DNA from: Streptomyces achromogenes
Lineage (GTDB): Bacteria; Actinomycetota; Actinomycetes; Streptomycetales; Streptomycetaceae
Length of the DNA stretch: 64,000 bases
NCBI RefSeq assembly: GCF_030816715.1
Contig: NZ_JAUSYH010000001.1
Location: forward strand, 5,146,001 to 5,210,000
Direction of reading: 5' to 3'
Under the pieces are notes generated by a model. That model was not told where the DNA came from and ran no database searches. It saw nothing but the letters and a program-made list of their open reading frames with translations. Position numbers and translations under genes: made by a program. Positions within the stretch are counted from its first letter, which is position 1. Every line of letters starts with the position of its first letter. This document shows, in pieces, positions 33,315 to 42,633 of the stretch.

Positions 33315-34279
33315 ACGACGCTCTCGACGTCGCCCTGCGACTTCTGGTCGTCTTCGTCGTCTTCCTCACCTTCCCCCTGATCGTCGGTCAGACCGAGCAC
33401 AAGGTGATGGCCCATATGCAGGGCCGCCTGGGCCCGATGTACGCGGGCGGCTTCCACGGCTGGGCCCAGCTCGTCGCGGACGGCGTGAAGTTCGCGCAGA
33501 AGGAGGACATCGTCCCCGCGGGCGCGGACCGCCGGATCTTCCAGCTCGCGCCGGCCGTGGCCCTCCTGCCGTATCTGCTGGTCCTCCTCGCCATCCCCAT
33601 CGGCCCGGGCGAGGGCGCCGTGGGCCAGGTCCTGGACGCGGGGATCTTCTTCGTACTCGCCGTGATGGGCGTCGGCGTGCTCGGCTCCCTCATGGCCGGC
33701 TGGGCCAGCGCCAACAAGTTCTCCCTTCTCGGCGGCCTGCGCACCGCCGCTCAGCTGCTCGCCTACGAACTGCCGATGCTGCTCACCGCCGCCTCGGTGG
33801 CGATGGCGGCCGGGACGGTCTCCCTGCCCGGCATCGTCGACGCGTTCGAGTGGTGGTGGCTGCCCTGGCAGATCACCGGAGCGGTCGTCTTCTTCATCGC
33901 CGGTCTGGCCGAACTCCAGCGCCCTCCCTTCGACATGCCGGTCGCCGACTCGGAGATCATCTTCGGTGCCTACACCGAGTACACCGGCCTGCGCTTCGCT
34001 CTCTTCCTCCTCGCCGAGTACGCCGGGATCGTCGTCCTGTGCGGGCTGACCACCGTCCTCTTCCTGGGCGGCTGGCACGGCCCCTGGGGCGGCGACGGCC
34101 TCGGCTGGGTCTGGACCCTGCTCAAGACGGCCGTCCTCGCCTTCGTCGTCATCTGGCTGCGCGTCACCTACCCCCGCCTGCGCGAGGACCAGCTGCAGAA
34201 GTTCTCCTGGACCCTGCTCGTCCCCCTCTCTCTCGCCCAGATCGCCCTCACCGGCATCGTCAAGGTGGTGATCCAGTAG
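33311..34279 (+). CDS. nuoH: NADH-quinone oxidoreductase subunit H (second locus)
   Basis: Membrane subunit that forms the quinone chamber entrance, 322 aa, eight helices. Conserved pieces are GQTEHKVMAHMQGRLGPMYA (~residues 27-46), GLRTAAQLLAYELPMLLTAA (~residue 142) and FFIAGLAELQRPPFDMPVAD (~198), the last containing the E-rich Q-site loop. GTG start overlaps the nuoC stop (GTGA). In the operon it directly follows nuoC, where nuoD-E-F-G would sit in a complete cluster. Confidence 0.95.
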   Translation: MNDALDVALRLLVVFVVFLTFPLIVGQTEHKVMAHMQGRLGPMYAGGFHGWAQLVADGVKFAQKEDIVPAGADRRIFQLAPAVALLPYLLVLLAIPIGPGEGAVGQVLDAGIFFVLAVMGVGVLGSLMAGWASANKFSLLGGLRTAAQLLAYELPMLLTAASVAMAAGTVSLPGIVDAFEWWWLPWQITGAVVFFIAGLAELQRPPFDMPVADSEIIFGAYTEYTGLRFALFLLAEYAGIVVLCGLTTVLFLGGWHGPWGGDGLGWVWTLLKTAVLAFVVIWLRVTYPRLREDQLQKFSWTLLVPLSLAQIALTGIVKVVIQ

Positions 34280-34281
34280 CC

Positions 34282-34998
34282 ATGTCCCGCCCGTCACCCG
34301 ACCACCACACCCCGGCGGCCCCGGCGGCTTCCTCCGGGCGGCCCCGTCTGTCGATCCCCGGCAGCGGCCTCGCCAAGGGCCTGGCCGTCACCCTCCGCAC
34401 GATGACGCGGAAGACCGTCACCCAGCAGTACCCGGACGCCCAGCCCGAACTCCCGCCCCGCACCCGCGGGGTCATCGGACTGTTCGAGGAGAACTGCACG
34501 GTCTGCATGCTGTGCGCCCGCGAGTGCCCCGACTGGTGCATCTACATCGACTCCCACAAGGAGACGGTGCCGCCCGCCGCTCCCGGCGGACGCGAGCGCA
34601 GCCGCAATGTGCTCGACCGCTTCGCCATCGACTTCTCGCTCTGCATGTACTGCGGTATCTGCATCGAGGTCTGTCCTTTCGACGCGCTGTTCTGGTCCCC
34701 GGAGTTCGAGTACGCCGAGACCGACATCCACGAGCTCACCCACGAGCGCGACAAGCTCCGCGAGTGGATGTGGACCGTGCCGGCCCCACCGGCCCTCGAC
34801 CCGGCCGCCGAGGAGCCGAAGGAGATCGCGGCCGCCCGCAAGACGGCCGAGAAGCTGTCCGCCGCCGCCCGAGCCGAGTCCACCGAACCCGAGTCCACCG
34901 GACCCCTGTCCACCCGACCCGAGTCCACCGGACCTCAGTCCACTGGGCCGGAGTCCACCGGGCCGGAGTCCACCGGGCCCGAGGGAGGAGACGCGTGA
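34282..34998 (+). CDS. nuoI: NADH-quinone oxidoreductase subunit I (8Fe ferredoxin-like)
   Basis: 238 aa, two [4Fe-4S] clusters (N6a/N6b). The motifs are CTVCMLCARECPDWC (~residues 73-87) and CMYCGICIEVCPFDA (~122-136). Beyond ~185 there is a tail of ESTGP-type pentapeptide repeats (about eight units). Without NuoG/NuoF this subunit would be the natural docking point for reduced ferredoxin, as in ferredoxin-using complex I relatives (inference). It starts 2 bp after the nuoH stop. Confidence 0.94.
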   Translation: MSRPSPDHHTPAAPAASSGRPRLSIPGSGLAKGLAVTLRTMTRKTVTQQYPDAQPELPPRTRGVIGLFEENCTVCMLCARECPDWCIYIDSHKETVPPAAPGGRERSRNVLDRFAIDFSLCMYCGICIEVCPFDALFWSPEFEYAETDIHELTHERDKLREWMWTVPAPPALDPAAEEPKEIAAARKTAEKLSAAARAESTEPESTGPLSTRPESTGPQSTGPESTGPESTGPEGGDA

Positions 34999-35672
34999 CC
35001 CTCGCCGAGGCCCCGCACGGCTTCCTCTCCCCGACCGGCGTCGAGATCGCCTTCCTTCTCGTCGGACTGGTCACCTTCGGCGCCGCCCTCGTCACCGTCA
35101 CCACCAAGCAGCTGGTGCACGCGGCTCTGTGGCTCGTGGTCGCCCTCGGCGGTCTGGCCGTCGAATACCTCCTGCTCACCGCCGAGTTCATCGCCTGGGT
35201 GCAGGTCCTCATCTACGTCGGTTCCGTCGTCGTGCTCCTCCTCTTCGGTCTGATGCTCACCAAGGCCCCCATCGGCCGCTCGCCGGACGCGGACTCCGGC
35301 AACCGCTGGGCCGCCCTCACGGTCGCCGTCGCCGCGGCCGCCGCCCTGGTCTGGGTGGTCGTCGACGCCTTCCGTGCCACCTGGATCGAGCTGGACGGCC
35401 CGGCCGCCGGTTCGACCGAGGTCACCGGCGCGAGCCTCTTCCAGAACTGGGTCCTTCCCTTCGAGGCCCTCTCCGTCCTCCTCCTCGCGGCGCTGGTCGG
35501 CGCGATCGTCCTGTCCCGCAAGGCGAAAGCCGATTCGAGCTCTCCCCCTGTGAACGCCCGGGTCGTCACTGATGGTTCCCGACCCGTCACGGACAGTTCC
35601 GGAAAATCCGAGAGCTCTCCCACCGTCCCGGACGCCCGGCAGAACCCGGCCGAGCAGGAAGGCGCCCGCTGA
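34995..35672 (+). CDS. nuoJ: NADH-quinone oxidoreductase subunit J (second locus)
   Basis: Membrane subunit of 225 aa with five predicted helices. Family segments are LLVGLVTFGAALVTVTTKQLVHAALW (split here at the conserved HAALWL) and EFIAWVQVLIYVGSVVVLLLFGLML (helix 3 with its pi-bulge region). The last ~45 residues are hydrophilic and Ser/Pro/Asp-rich. GTG start overlaps the nuoI stop (GTGA). Confidence 0.93.
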   Translation: MTLAEAPHGFLSPTGVEIAFLLVGLVTFGAALVTVTTKQLVHAALWLVVALGGLAVEYLLLTAEFIAWVQVLIYVGSVVVLLLFGLMLTKAPIGRSPDADSGNRWAALTVAVAAAAALVWVVVDAFRATWIELDGPAAGSTEVTGASLFQNWVLPFEALSVLLLAALVGAIVLSRKAKADSSSPPVNARVVTDGSRPVTDSSGKSESSPTVPDARQNPAEQEGAR

Positions 35673-36073
35673 TGCACCTCGCCTATCCCGCCGTCCTCTC
35701 CGCTCTCCTCTTCTGCACCGGCCTGTACGGCGTCCTCGCCCGCCGCAACGCGATCCTGATCCTGATGTCGGTCGAGCTGATGCTCAACGCCGTCAACCTC
35801 AACCTGGTCGCGTTCGACGTCTGGCTCAGCAGGACCGCCGAGGAGACCCTGCACTCCGGTCAGGCCCTGACCCTGTTCACCATCGCCATCGCCGCCGCCG
35901 AGATCGGCATCGGCCTGGCGATCGTCCTCGCCGTCCACCGCAACCGCGGCACCGCCGACGTCGACCGGCTCCGCGACACCGCCGAGGGCCACGAGACCCC
36001 CGCCGCCGACGGCTCCGACAGCGACGCCCCCGCGACCGGAGCGGCCGCCGAGAAGGCTGAGGCCACCGCGTGA
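35672..36073 (+). CDS. nuoK: NADH-quinone oxidoreductase subunit K (second locus)
   Basis: 133 aa, three helices. The proton-channel glutamates are in LILMSVELMLNAVNLNLVAF (~residue 30-49) and AIAAAEIGIGLAIVLAVHRN (~72-91). A hydrophilic ~35-residue tail follows, absent from standard ~100-aa NuoK. Starts in a TGATG overlap with nuoJ. Confidence 0.94.
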   Translation: MHLAYPAVLSALLFCTGLYGVLARRNAILILMSVELMLNAVNLNLVAFDVWLSRTAEETLHSGQALTLFTIAIAAAEIGIGLAIVLAVHRNRGTADVDRLRDTAEGHETPAADGSDSDAPATGAAAEKAEATA

Positions 36074-38064
36074 CCACGACCACCCTCGCCGTCCTCGTCC
36101 CCCTCCTTCCGTTCCTCGGCGCAGCCGCCGGCCTGCTCCTGGGCCGAACCGCACCCGGCTTCGTCCGCCCGCTCGCCGTCCTGCCGACCCTCGCCGCGCT
36201 CGCGCTGGCCGCGGCGGTCGCGGTGCGCCAGGGCGGAGACGCGGCAGTCGACGCGGCCACCGAGCTGACTCCCACCGGATCCGTCCCGATCGAACTCGCC
36301 CTGCACATCGACGGATTCGCCGCCCTCGTCGCCGTCCTGGTCGCTCTCGTGGCCACCTGCGTGCAGATCTACTCGACCGGCTACCTGCGCGACGACCCGC
36401 GCTATGCCTCGTACGCCGCGCTGGTTTCCCTCTTCACCTCCGCGATGCTGCTGGTCGTCTACTCCGGTGACCTGATCGTGCTGCTGGTCGGCTGGGAGGT
36501 CATGGGCATCTGCTCCTACTTCCTCGTCGGCCACTACTGGGAGACCCCGGAGGCCCGCGCCGCTTCCATCAAGGCCTTCCTGGTCACCAAGCTCGGCGAC
36601 GTCCCCTTCCTCATCGGCCTGTTCGCCCTCGGCACCGACGCCGGCTCCTTCCGCATCACGAAGGTCCTCGGCGCCGTCGCGCACGGCGGACTCGACCATC
36701 CGACCGTCGTCGCCCTGCTGCTCCTCGCGGGCGTGGCCGGGAAGTCCGCGCAGTTCCCGCTGCACACCTGGCTCCCGGACGCGATGGCCGGCCCCACACC
36801 CGTCTCCGCGCTGATCCACGCCGCGACGATGGTCGCCGCCGGCGTCTACTTCGTCGCCCGTCTCCTGCCGGTCTTCGAGGCCTCGGCGGCCGCGATGGTC
36901 GTGCTCGCCGTGATGGCCGGCGTCACGATGGTCGGATCCGGTCTGGCCGCGCTCGCCCAGGACGACATCAAGCGCGTCCTCGCCTACTCGACGATCGGCC
37001 AGCTCGGCTACATGACGGGCGCCCTCGCCGTCGGCGACCGGAGCGCCGCCGTCTTCCACCTCCTCTCGCACGGCGCCTTCAAGGCGCTGCTGTTCCTCGC
37101 GGCCGGTGTGGTCATCCACGCCGCCGGCACCAACTCGCTGGCCGCCATGTCCCGCATGAGCCACCTGCGCGACCGTGTCCCCGACGCCTACTGGACGATG
37201 ACCGTGGCGCTCCTCGCGCTCGCCGCCATCCCGCCGTTCAGCGGTTTCTTCTCCAAAGAGTCGGTCCTCGGCGCAGCCGAGCACGCGACCACCGGCCACA
37301 GCGCGCAGGTCCCCGGCGCCGCCGGCTGGATCGTCCTCGTCGCCGGGCTGGTCGCCGCCCTCCTGACCGCCGCCTACGCGACCCGTCTGTGGCTGCTGGC
37401 CTTCCGCGGCCAGGGAGCCGAAGCGCCCGATCACGGCCGCCAGCCGCTGACCATGACGGTGGTGCTGTGGGTGCTTGCGGTGCCCTCCCTCGCCCTCGGC
37501 GCGCTCGCCTACCGCACGCTCCCCGACTGGTTCGACGGCGACGACCTCGCCCCGACCCTCACCACCTCCGTAGTGGGCACCGGCCTCGCGCTGGCAGGCG
37601 GACTCGTCACCTTCGCCGCCTGGCGGCACCTCGCCGGGCTCGCCGCCGGAACCCCTCTGGGCGCGGTGGCCGCCCACCCGGAGGCCGATGCGGCGCAGGT
37701 CGAGGCCGAGGCCATCGCGACGCACGCACCCGCCTACGGCGACGTGGCCTCCGCCCCCGACCCGGCGGACCCCGGGCGGCTCCTGCTCGGCCCGCTGCAC
37801 CGCCACGCGGCTGTCGGCTTCCACCTGGACGCCCTGTACGACGCGCTGTTCGTGCGCCCCGTGCAGGCCGGCGCGCGGCTGGTCCGGTTCCTCGACCGCG
37901 AGGTCGTGGAGACCTACGTCCGCGGTGCGGGCGCACTGCCCCGCTGGCTGGGGTTCGCCGTACGGCGCGCCCAGACCGGCAACGTCCAGACCTATGTGAG
38001 CGCGCTGCTCGCCGGCACCGTCGTCCTGGCGGTCGCCGCCCTTCTCGTCGCCTCGGGAGCGTGA
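36070..38064 (+). CDS. nuoL: NADH-quinone oxidoreductase subunit L (second locus)
   Basis: Antiporter-like proton pump at the distal end of the membrane arm, 664 aa. Typical pieces are YSGDLIVLLVGWEVMGICSY (conserved Glu), VAGKSAQFPLHTWLPDAMAG (conserved Lys) and LAYSTIGQLGYMTGALAVGD. The C-terminal ~200 residues include the lateral helix region and the FLDREVVETYVRGAG segment. GTG start overlaps nuoK. Confidence 0.95.
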   Translation: MTTTTLAVLVPLLPFLGAAAGLLLGRTAPGFVRPLAVLPTLAALALAAAVAVRQGGDAAVDAATELTPTGSVPIELALHIDGFAALVAVLVALVATCVQIYSTGYLRDDPRYASYAALVSLFTSAMLLVVYSGDLIVLLVGWEVMGICSYFLVGHYWETPEARAASIKAFLVTKLGDVPFLIGLFALGTDAGSFRITKVLGAVAHGGLDHPTVVALLLLAGVAGKSAQFPLHTWLPDAMAGPTPVSALIHAATMVAAGVYFVARLLPVFEASAAAMVVLAVMAGVTMVGSGLAALAQDDIKRVLAYSTIGQLGYMTGALAVGDRSAAVFHLLSHGAFKALLFLAAGVVIHAAGTNSLAAMSRMSHLRDRVPDAYWTMTVALLALAAIPPFSGFFSKESVLGAAEHATTGHSAQVPGAAGWIVLVAGLVAALLTAAYATRLWLLAFRGQGAEAPDHGRQPLTMTVVLWVLAVPSLALGALAYRTLPDWFDGDDLAPTLTTSVVGTGLALAGGLVTFAAWRHLAGLAAGTPLGAVAAHPEADAAQVEAEAIATHAPAYGDVASAPDPADPGRLLLGPLHRHAAVGFHLDALYDALFVRPVQAGARLVRFLDREVVETYVRGAGALPRWLGFAVRRAQTGNVQTYVSALLAGTVVLAVAALLVASGA

Positions 38065-38070
38065 GCAGGC

Positions 38071-39645
38071 GTGATCCCTATCAACGAGTCCGTGATGCAG
38101 GTTCTTCTGGCGTTCGTCGTGGTCGGCCCGCTCCTGGGCGCCGCCGCCGCACTGCTGCCCGCTCCGCCCGGGCTGAAGGGGAAGTCGCCCGAGCAGGCCG
38201 TCCTCCGCCACGGCGTGACCGTGACCGGCGTGATCCTTCTCGCCGCGATCGCCCTCGCGGTCGGCTTCGACCACGACCATCCGTCGAAGATGCAGGCCAC
38301 CACGGACATCAGCTGGATCCCCGCACTCGACGTGCGCATCCACCTCGGCATCGACGGCATCTCGCTCCCCCTCCTGGTCCTGACCGCGCTGCTGACCTTC
38401 CTCTGCGCGCTCTACTCCTACTTCAAGCTCCCGGCGGGCCCCTCGCCCAAGGCGTTCGTCGCCCTGGTGCTCGTGCTCGAGTCCGGCACCCTGGCGACCT
38501 TCGCCGTGCTCGACCTGCTGCTGTTCTTCCTCGCCTTCGAGACCGTGCTCATCCCGATGTACTTCCTCATCGCCCGTTGGGGTGGCGCCGGCCGGACCCA
38601 GGCGGCCTGGAAGTTCATCCTCTTCACACTGCTCGGTTCCGTGGTCATGCTGCTCGGCCTGCTCCTGATCGGACTCAAGGCGGGCACCTTCGACATGGTG
38701 GCACTCGCCACTGACAACGGCCGGTCGCTGACCACATCCGTGCAGGTCGTCGCGGTTCTCGCGATCGGGCTCGGGCTCGCGGTCAAGACCCCGATGTGGC
38801 CCCTGCACAGCTGGCTGCCCGACGCCCACACCGCCGCCCCGACCGTCGGCTCGGTCCTGCTGGCGGGCGTGATGCTGAAAATGGGCACGTACGGGGTCGT
38901 CCGCATCCTGCTGCCGGTCGCGCCGGACGGCTTCCGCGTCTTCGCGCCCTACCTCGCCGCCTTCGCCGTCGTCGGGATCATCTACGGGTCGCTGGCCTGC
39001 CTGGCCCTCGCCCAGCAGGGAGCGAAGGGCGACCTCAAGCGGCTGATCGCCTACTCGTCCGTCGGCCACATGGGCTTCGTCCTCCTCGGCATCGCGACCA
39101 TGACGCCGACCGGTGTGAACGGCGCCCTCTTCGCCAACATCGCCCACGGTCTCATCACCGGCCTGCTCTTCTTCCTGGTCGGAGCCCTGAAGGACCGCAC
39201 CGGCACGACCGACCTGGACACCCTCGCCGAGCAGACCGGCGCCGCCCTGTACGGCAGGACCCCCCGCCTCGGCGGCCTCCTCGCCTTCGCCGCGGTCGCC
39301 TCGCTCGGCCTTCCTGGTCTCGCCGGGTTCTGGGGCGAGATGCTCGCCCTGTTCGGCGCGTTCGACCCGGCCGAAGGCCTCAGCCGCCCCGCGTTCCTCG
39401 CGTTCACGGCGATCGGCGCGTTCGGCACCCTGCTGACGGCCGCCTACCTGCTCGTCGTGGTCCGGCGGGTCTGCATGGGCACGGTCCGGCAGGACACCCC
39501 GCGCCTCGCCGACGTGCAGACCTACGAGTTCGTGGCCTGGACACCGCTCGTCGCCCTCACCGTCGTCGCCGGCCTGTGGCCGAAGGCACTCCTCGGCCTC
39601 ACCGACCCGGCCGTGCAGCAGCTCCTCGCAGGAGGCACCCGATGA
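38071..39645 (+). CDS. nuoM: NADH-quinone oxidoreductase subunit M (second locus)
   Basis: Antiporter-like proton pump, 524 aa, about fourteen helices. Markers are LDLLLFFLAFETVLIPMYFL (Glu of the antiporter family), LAVKTPMWPLHSWLPDAHTA (Lys) and LIAYSSVGHMGFVLLGIATM. GTG start 7 bp after nuoL. Stop overlaps nuoN (ATGA). Confidence 0.95.
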   Translation: MIPINESVMQVLLAFVVVGPLLGAAAALLPAPPGLKGKSPEQAVLRHGVTVTGVILLAAIALAVGFDHDHPSKMQATTDISWIPALDVRIHLGIDGISLPLLVLTALLTFLCALYSYFKLPAGPSPKAFVALVLVLESGTLATFAVLDLLLFFLAFETVLIPMYFLIARWGGAGRTQAAWKFILFTLLGSVVMLLGLLLIGLKAGTFDMVALATDNGRSLTTSVQVVAVLAIGLGLAVKTPMWPLHSWLPDAHTAAPTVGSVLLAGVMLKMGTYGVVRILLPVAPDGFRVFAPYLAAFAVVGIIYGSLACLALAQQGAKGDLKRLIAYSSVGHMGFVLLGIATMTPTGVNGALFANIAHGLITGLLFFLVGALKDRTGTTDLDTLAEQTGAALYGRTPRLGGLLAFAAVASLGLPGLAGFWGEMLALFGAFDPAEGLSRPAFLAFTAIGAFGTLLTAAYLLVVVRRVCMGTVRQDTPRLADVQTYEFVAWTPLVALTVVAGLWPKALLGLTDPAVQQLLAGGTR

Positions 39646-41177
39646 GCTCCGTGGCCCACCCCCCGGCCCAGGCCCTGGCCGAGTCCGTGGTCCAGTCCGT
39701 CGACTGGCTTGCCATCGCACCGCCCACCCTCGCGGCGGTCGTCGCCCTGGTCGTCCTCGTCGCCGACCTCTTCGCCGGCGAGGCACGCAAGCCGCTGCTG
39801 GGCTGGTTCTCGGTCGCCGGGCTCGCCGCCTCCACGGCCCTTCTGCTGCCCCTCCTGGACGGCGACCGCGCCACCTTCTGCCTGACCGGCGACACGCACG
39901 CGTGCAGCTACACGGCAGACCACTTCACCCTGGTCGTCCAGTTCCTGGTGCTCGGGGGAGCGCTGCTGGCGGCCCTGCTGTCGGTCACCGCTCTCAAGGA
40001 CGCGCGCGGGCGCCTCCCCGAGGGCGAGTTCTGGTTCCTGCTGCTGTCCTCCGCCGCCGGCGCCGCCCTGCTGCCCGCCTCCCGCGACCTGGCCACCCTG
40101 GTCGTCGCCCTGGAGGTCGCCTCCCTGCCGGCCTTCGCCCTCGTCGGCATCCGGCACGGCGACCGCAAGTCCTCCGAGGCCGCACTCAAGTTCTTCCTGT
40201 CGTCCGTGACGGCGACCGCGGTCAGCCTCCTGGGCATCAGCTTCGTGTACGCGACGACAGGCACCCTCTACCTCACCCAGGTCGCCGACCGCATCCAGCG
40301 CGTCGACGGCCAGCTGCACACCCTGGCCCAGACCGGCGTGGTCCTCACCCTCGTCGGCTTCGCCTTCAAGACTGCCGCCGTCCCCTTCCATTTCTGGGTC
40401 CCCGACACCTACGTCGGCGCCCCCCTGCCCATCGCCGCCTACCTGTCGGTCGTCGGCAAGGCCGTCGGCTTCTCCGGCCTCATCCTCGTCACCGTCGTCG
40501 GCTTCCCGTCGTACGCCGACGTGTGGGGCCCCGCCCTGGCCGCTCTCGCCGCCCTCACCATGACCGTCGGCAACGTCGGCGCGCTCCGCCAGCAGGCCAC
40601 GCGCGGGTACAGCGCCGTACGCCTCCTCGCCTGGTCCTCCGTGGGCCAGGCCGGCTATCTCCTCGTGCCGATCGCCGCCGCCGCGTACTCCGACGACGCC
40701 GAGCACGCCGTCGGCTCCACCGTCGCGTACGCCCTCATGTACGCCGCGGTGAACCTCGGCGCGTTCGCGGTGGCCGCCCTCGTGGGCCGGACCAGCACGG
40801 CGAACCGGCTCACGGACTACCGCGGCCTCTACACCAGAAACCCCCTGGCCGCCCTCCTGATGGCCTTCTTCCTGCTCTGCCTCGCCGGACTGCCGCCGGG
40901 CGTCATCGGCCTCTTCGCGAAGGTCACCGTCTTCTCGGCGGCCGTCGACGCCGGACTCGGCTGGCTCGCCGTCGTCATGGCTGTCAACGTGGTCATCGCC
41001 CTGTACTACTACCTCCAGTGGACGGCGCTGCTGTTCCGCGCGCGTGAGGGCGAAACCGAGAAACACCGTGTCCCCGCCCCCCTCACCGCCGCCATCGCCC
41101 TCACCGCGGCCGTCGGCATCGCCCTCTCCGGAGCGCCCCAGCTGATCCTGCGCTTCGCCGACACCGGTCTCTTCTGA
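39642..41177 (+). CDS. nuoN: NADH-quinone oxidoreductase subunit N (second locus)
   Basis: Antiporter-like proton pump, 511 aa, last gene of the operon. Markers are LATLVVALEVASLPAFALVG (Glu) and FAFKTAAVPFHFWVPDTYVG (Lys). The complete membrane arm (A, H, J, K, L, M, N) is therefore present, while the peripheral arm has only B, C and I. Confidence 0.95.
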   Translation: MSSVAHPPAQALAESVVQSVDWLAIAPPTLAAVVALVVLVADLFAGEARKPLLGWFSVAGLAASTALLLPLLDGDRATFCLTGDTHACSYTADHFTLVVQFLVLGGALLAALLSVTALKDARGRLPEGEFWFLLLSSAAGAALLPASRDLATLVVALEVASLPAFALVGIRHGDRKSSEAALKFFLSSVTATAVSLLGISFVYATTGTLYLTQVADRIQRVDGQLHTLAQTGVVLTLVGFAFKTAAVPFHFWVPDTYVGAPLPIAAYLSVVGKAVGFSGLILVTVVGFPSYADVWGPALAALAALTMTVGNVGALRQQATRGYSAVRLLAWSSVGQAGYLLVPIAAAAYSDDAEHAVGSTVAYALMYAAVNLGAFAVAALVGRTSTANRLTDYRGLYTRNPLAALLMAFFLLCLAGLPPGVIGLFAKVTVFSAAVDAGLGWLAVVMAVNVVIALYYYLQWTALLFRAREGETEKHRVPAPLTAAIALTAAVGIALSGAPQLILRFADTGLF

Positions 41178-41380
41178 CCCCACGCGCGCGTGCGAGGGCC
41201 CGTCCTCACCCGGACGGCTCACACCCCTGGCCCCGCGCACAAGGGAACTCGTGCCTCCCGCCTGGCGTTGACCAGTACGGGAGGGTGCACTGGAGGTGAC
41301 ATCACGACACCAGTGCCACCGGAGAACAGGAAGATCCGCAAGCAAAGGGTTCCCCTGCCGCACGACTTGGAGGGCGTACC

Positions 41381-42244
41381 GTGCACCGCCGGCACAACGG
41401 GCTCAGGACCGCAGTACTCCTCGGGGGGCTGTCGGCACTCATCATCGTCTTCGGCAGTTTCTTCGGCCGTGCGGGGCTCGTCGTCGCGGTTCTGATCGCG
41501 CTCGGCACCAACGCGTACGCGTACTGGAACAGCGACAAGCTGGCTCTACGCGCGATGCGCGCCCGGCCCGTGAGCGAATTCGAGGCCCCGGCCCTGTACC
41601 GGATCGTCCGCGAGCTCTCCACCCAGGCCCGGCAACCCATGCCCCGCCTGTACATCTCCCCGACAGAGGCGCCCAACGCCTTCGCGACCGGCCGCAATCC
41701 GCGCAACGCCGCCGTGTGCTGCACCGAAGGCATCCTGCGCCTCCTCGACGAGCGCGAGCTGCGCGGCGTCATCGGCCACGAGCTCAGCCATGTCTACAAC
41801 CGCGACATCCTGATCTCCTCGGTCGCCGGCGCGCTCGCCTCCGTGATCATGTTCCTGGTCAACTTCGCCTGGCTCATCCCGATCGGCCGCTCCGACGACG
41901 ACGACGGCCCCGGCATCCTGGGCATGCTCCTGATCATGCTGTTGGGCCCGCTCGCCGCCAGCCTCATCCAGCTCGCCATCAGCCGGTCCCGGGAGTACGA
42001 GGCGGACTCCTCGGGCGCCCAGCTCACCGGTGACCCCCTGGCGCTCGCGAGCGCCCTGCGCAAGCTGGAGACGGGCACCAAGCAGCTTCCGCTTCCGCCG
42101 GAGCCCCGTATCGAGACTGCGAGCCACATGATGATCGCGAACCCCTTCCGCCCGGGCCAGGGACTGTCCAAGATGTTCTCGACGCACCCGCCGATGGCGG
42201 AGCGAATCGCCCGGCTCGAGAAAATGGCAGGTCGCCCCCAGTGA
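41381..42244 (+). CDS. htpX: M48-family zinc protease (HtpX-like)
   Basis: Membrane protease of 287 aa for quality control of membrane proteins. Two N-terminal helices (residues ~10-50) precede the catalytic RGVIGHELSHVYNRDI (~residues 128-143). Another helix pair (~155-205) follows, then the third zinc ligand Glu in SREYEADSSGAQ and THPPMAERIARLE near the end. GTG at 41381 with GGAGGG upstream, despite the 200-bp leader. It overlaps the yccF gene and could assist biogenesis of the neighbouring complex (speculative). Confidence 0.92.
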   Translation: MHRRHNGLRTAVLLGGLSALIIVFGSFFGRAGLVVAVLIALGTNAYAYWNSDKLALRAMRARPVSEFEAPALYRIVRELSTQARQPMPRLYISPTEAPNAFATGRNPRNAAVCCTEGILRLLDERELRGVIGHELSHVYNRDILISSVAGALASVIMFLVNFAWLIPIGRSDDDDGPGILGMLLIMLLGPLAASLIQLAISRSREYEADSSGAQLTGDPLALASALRKLETGTKQLPLPPEPRIETASHMMIANPFRPGQGLSKMFSTHPPMAERIARLEKMAGRPQ

Positions 42245-42633
42245 AGACCATCCTGAACGTCATCTGGCTGATCCTGAGCGGCTTCTGGCTGTTCCTCGGC
42301 TACCTGCTCGCAGGAGTACTGCTCTGCATCACGGTGATCGGCATTCCCTTCGGCGTCGCCGCGTTCCGTATCGGCGTCTTCGCGCTCTGGCCCTTCGGCT
42401 ACACGACCGTCGAGCGGCGTGACGCGGGCGCGCCCTCCTGCCTCGGCAACGTGCTGTGGCTGGTGCTCGCCGGCTGGTGGCTGGCCCTCGGCCACATCGT
42501 CACCGGCTTCCTCCTGTGCCTGACCGTCATCGGCATCCCGTTCGGCATCGCGAACTTCAAGCTGATCCCGGTCTCGCTGTTCCCGCTGGGCCGCGAAATC
42601 GTGTCCACCGACCAGCCGTTCGCCTCACGCTGA
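42241..42633 (+). CDS. YccF-domain inner-membrane protein
   Basis: 130 aa with two internally repeated YccF domains: LLCITVIGIPFGVAAFRIG (~residues 28-46) and LLCLTVIGIPFGIANFKLI (~85-103). Four hydrophobic segments. Function unknown. Starts at a GTG overlapping the protease stop, so the two are coupled. The stop codon is the first triplet of an 8-bp repeat array. Confidence 0.9.
   Translation: MKTILNVIWLILSGFWLFLGYLLAGVLLCITVIGIPFGVAAFRIGVFALWPFGYTTVERRDAGAPSCLGNVLWLVLAGWWLALGHIVTGFLLCLTVIGIPFGIANFKLIPVSLFPLGREIVSTDQPFASR

Noticed and set aside
33280..33320. nuoD gene or fusion between nuoC and nuoH
   Set aside because: nuoC and nuoH overlap by 4 bp, and the nuoC tail has no 49-kDa subunit motifs; nuoD is truly missing here.
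35860..39786. Minus-strand open frame of 1308 codons
   Set aside because: Antisense to nuoK-nuoN; composition (Gly/Glu/Asp/His) is the usual shadow of high-GC membrane-protein genes. All nuo genes are clearly coding on the plus strand.
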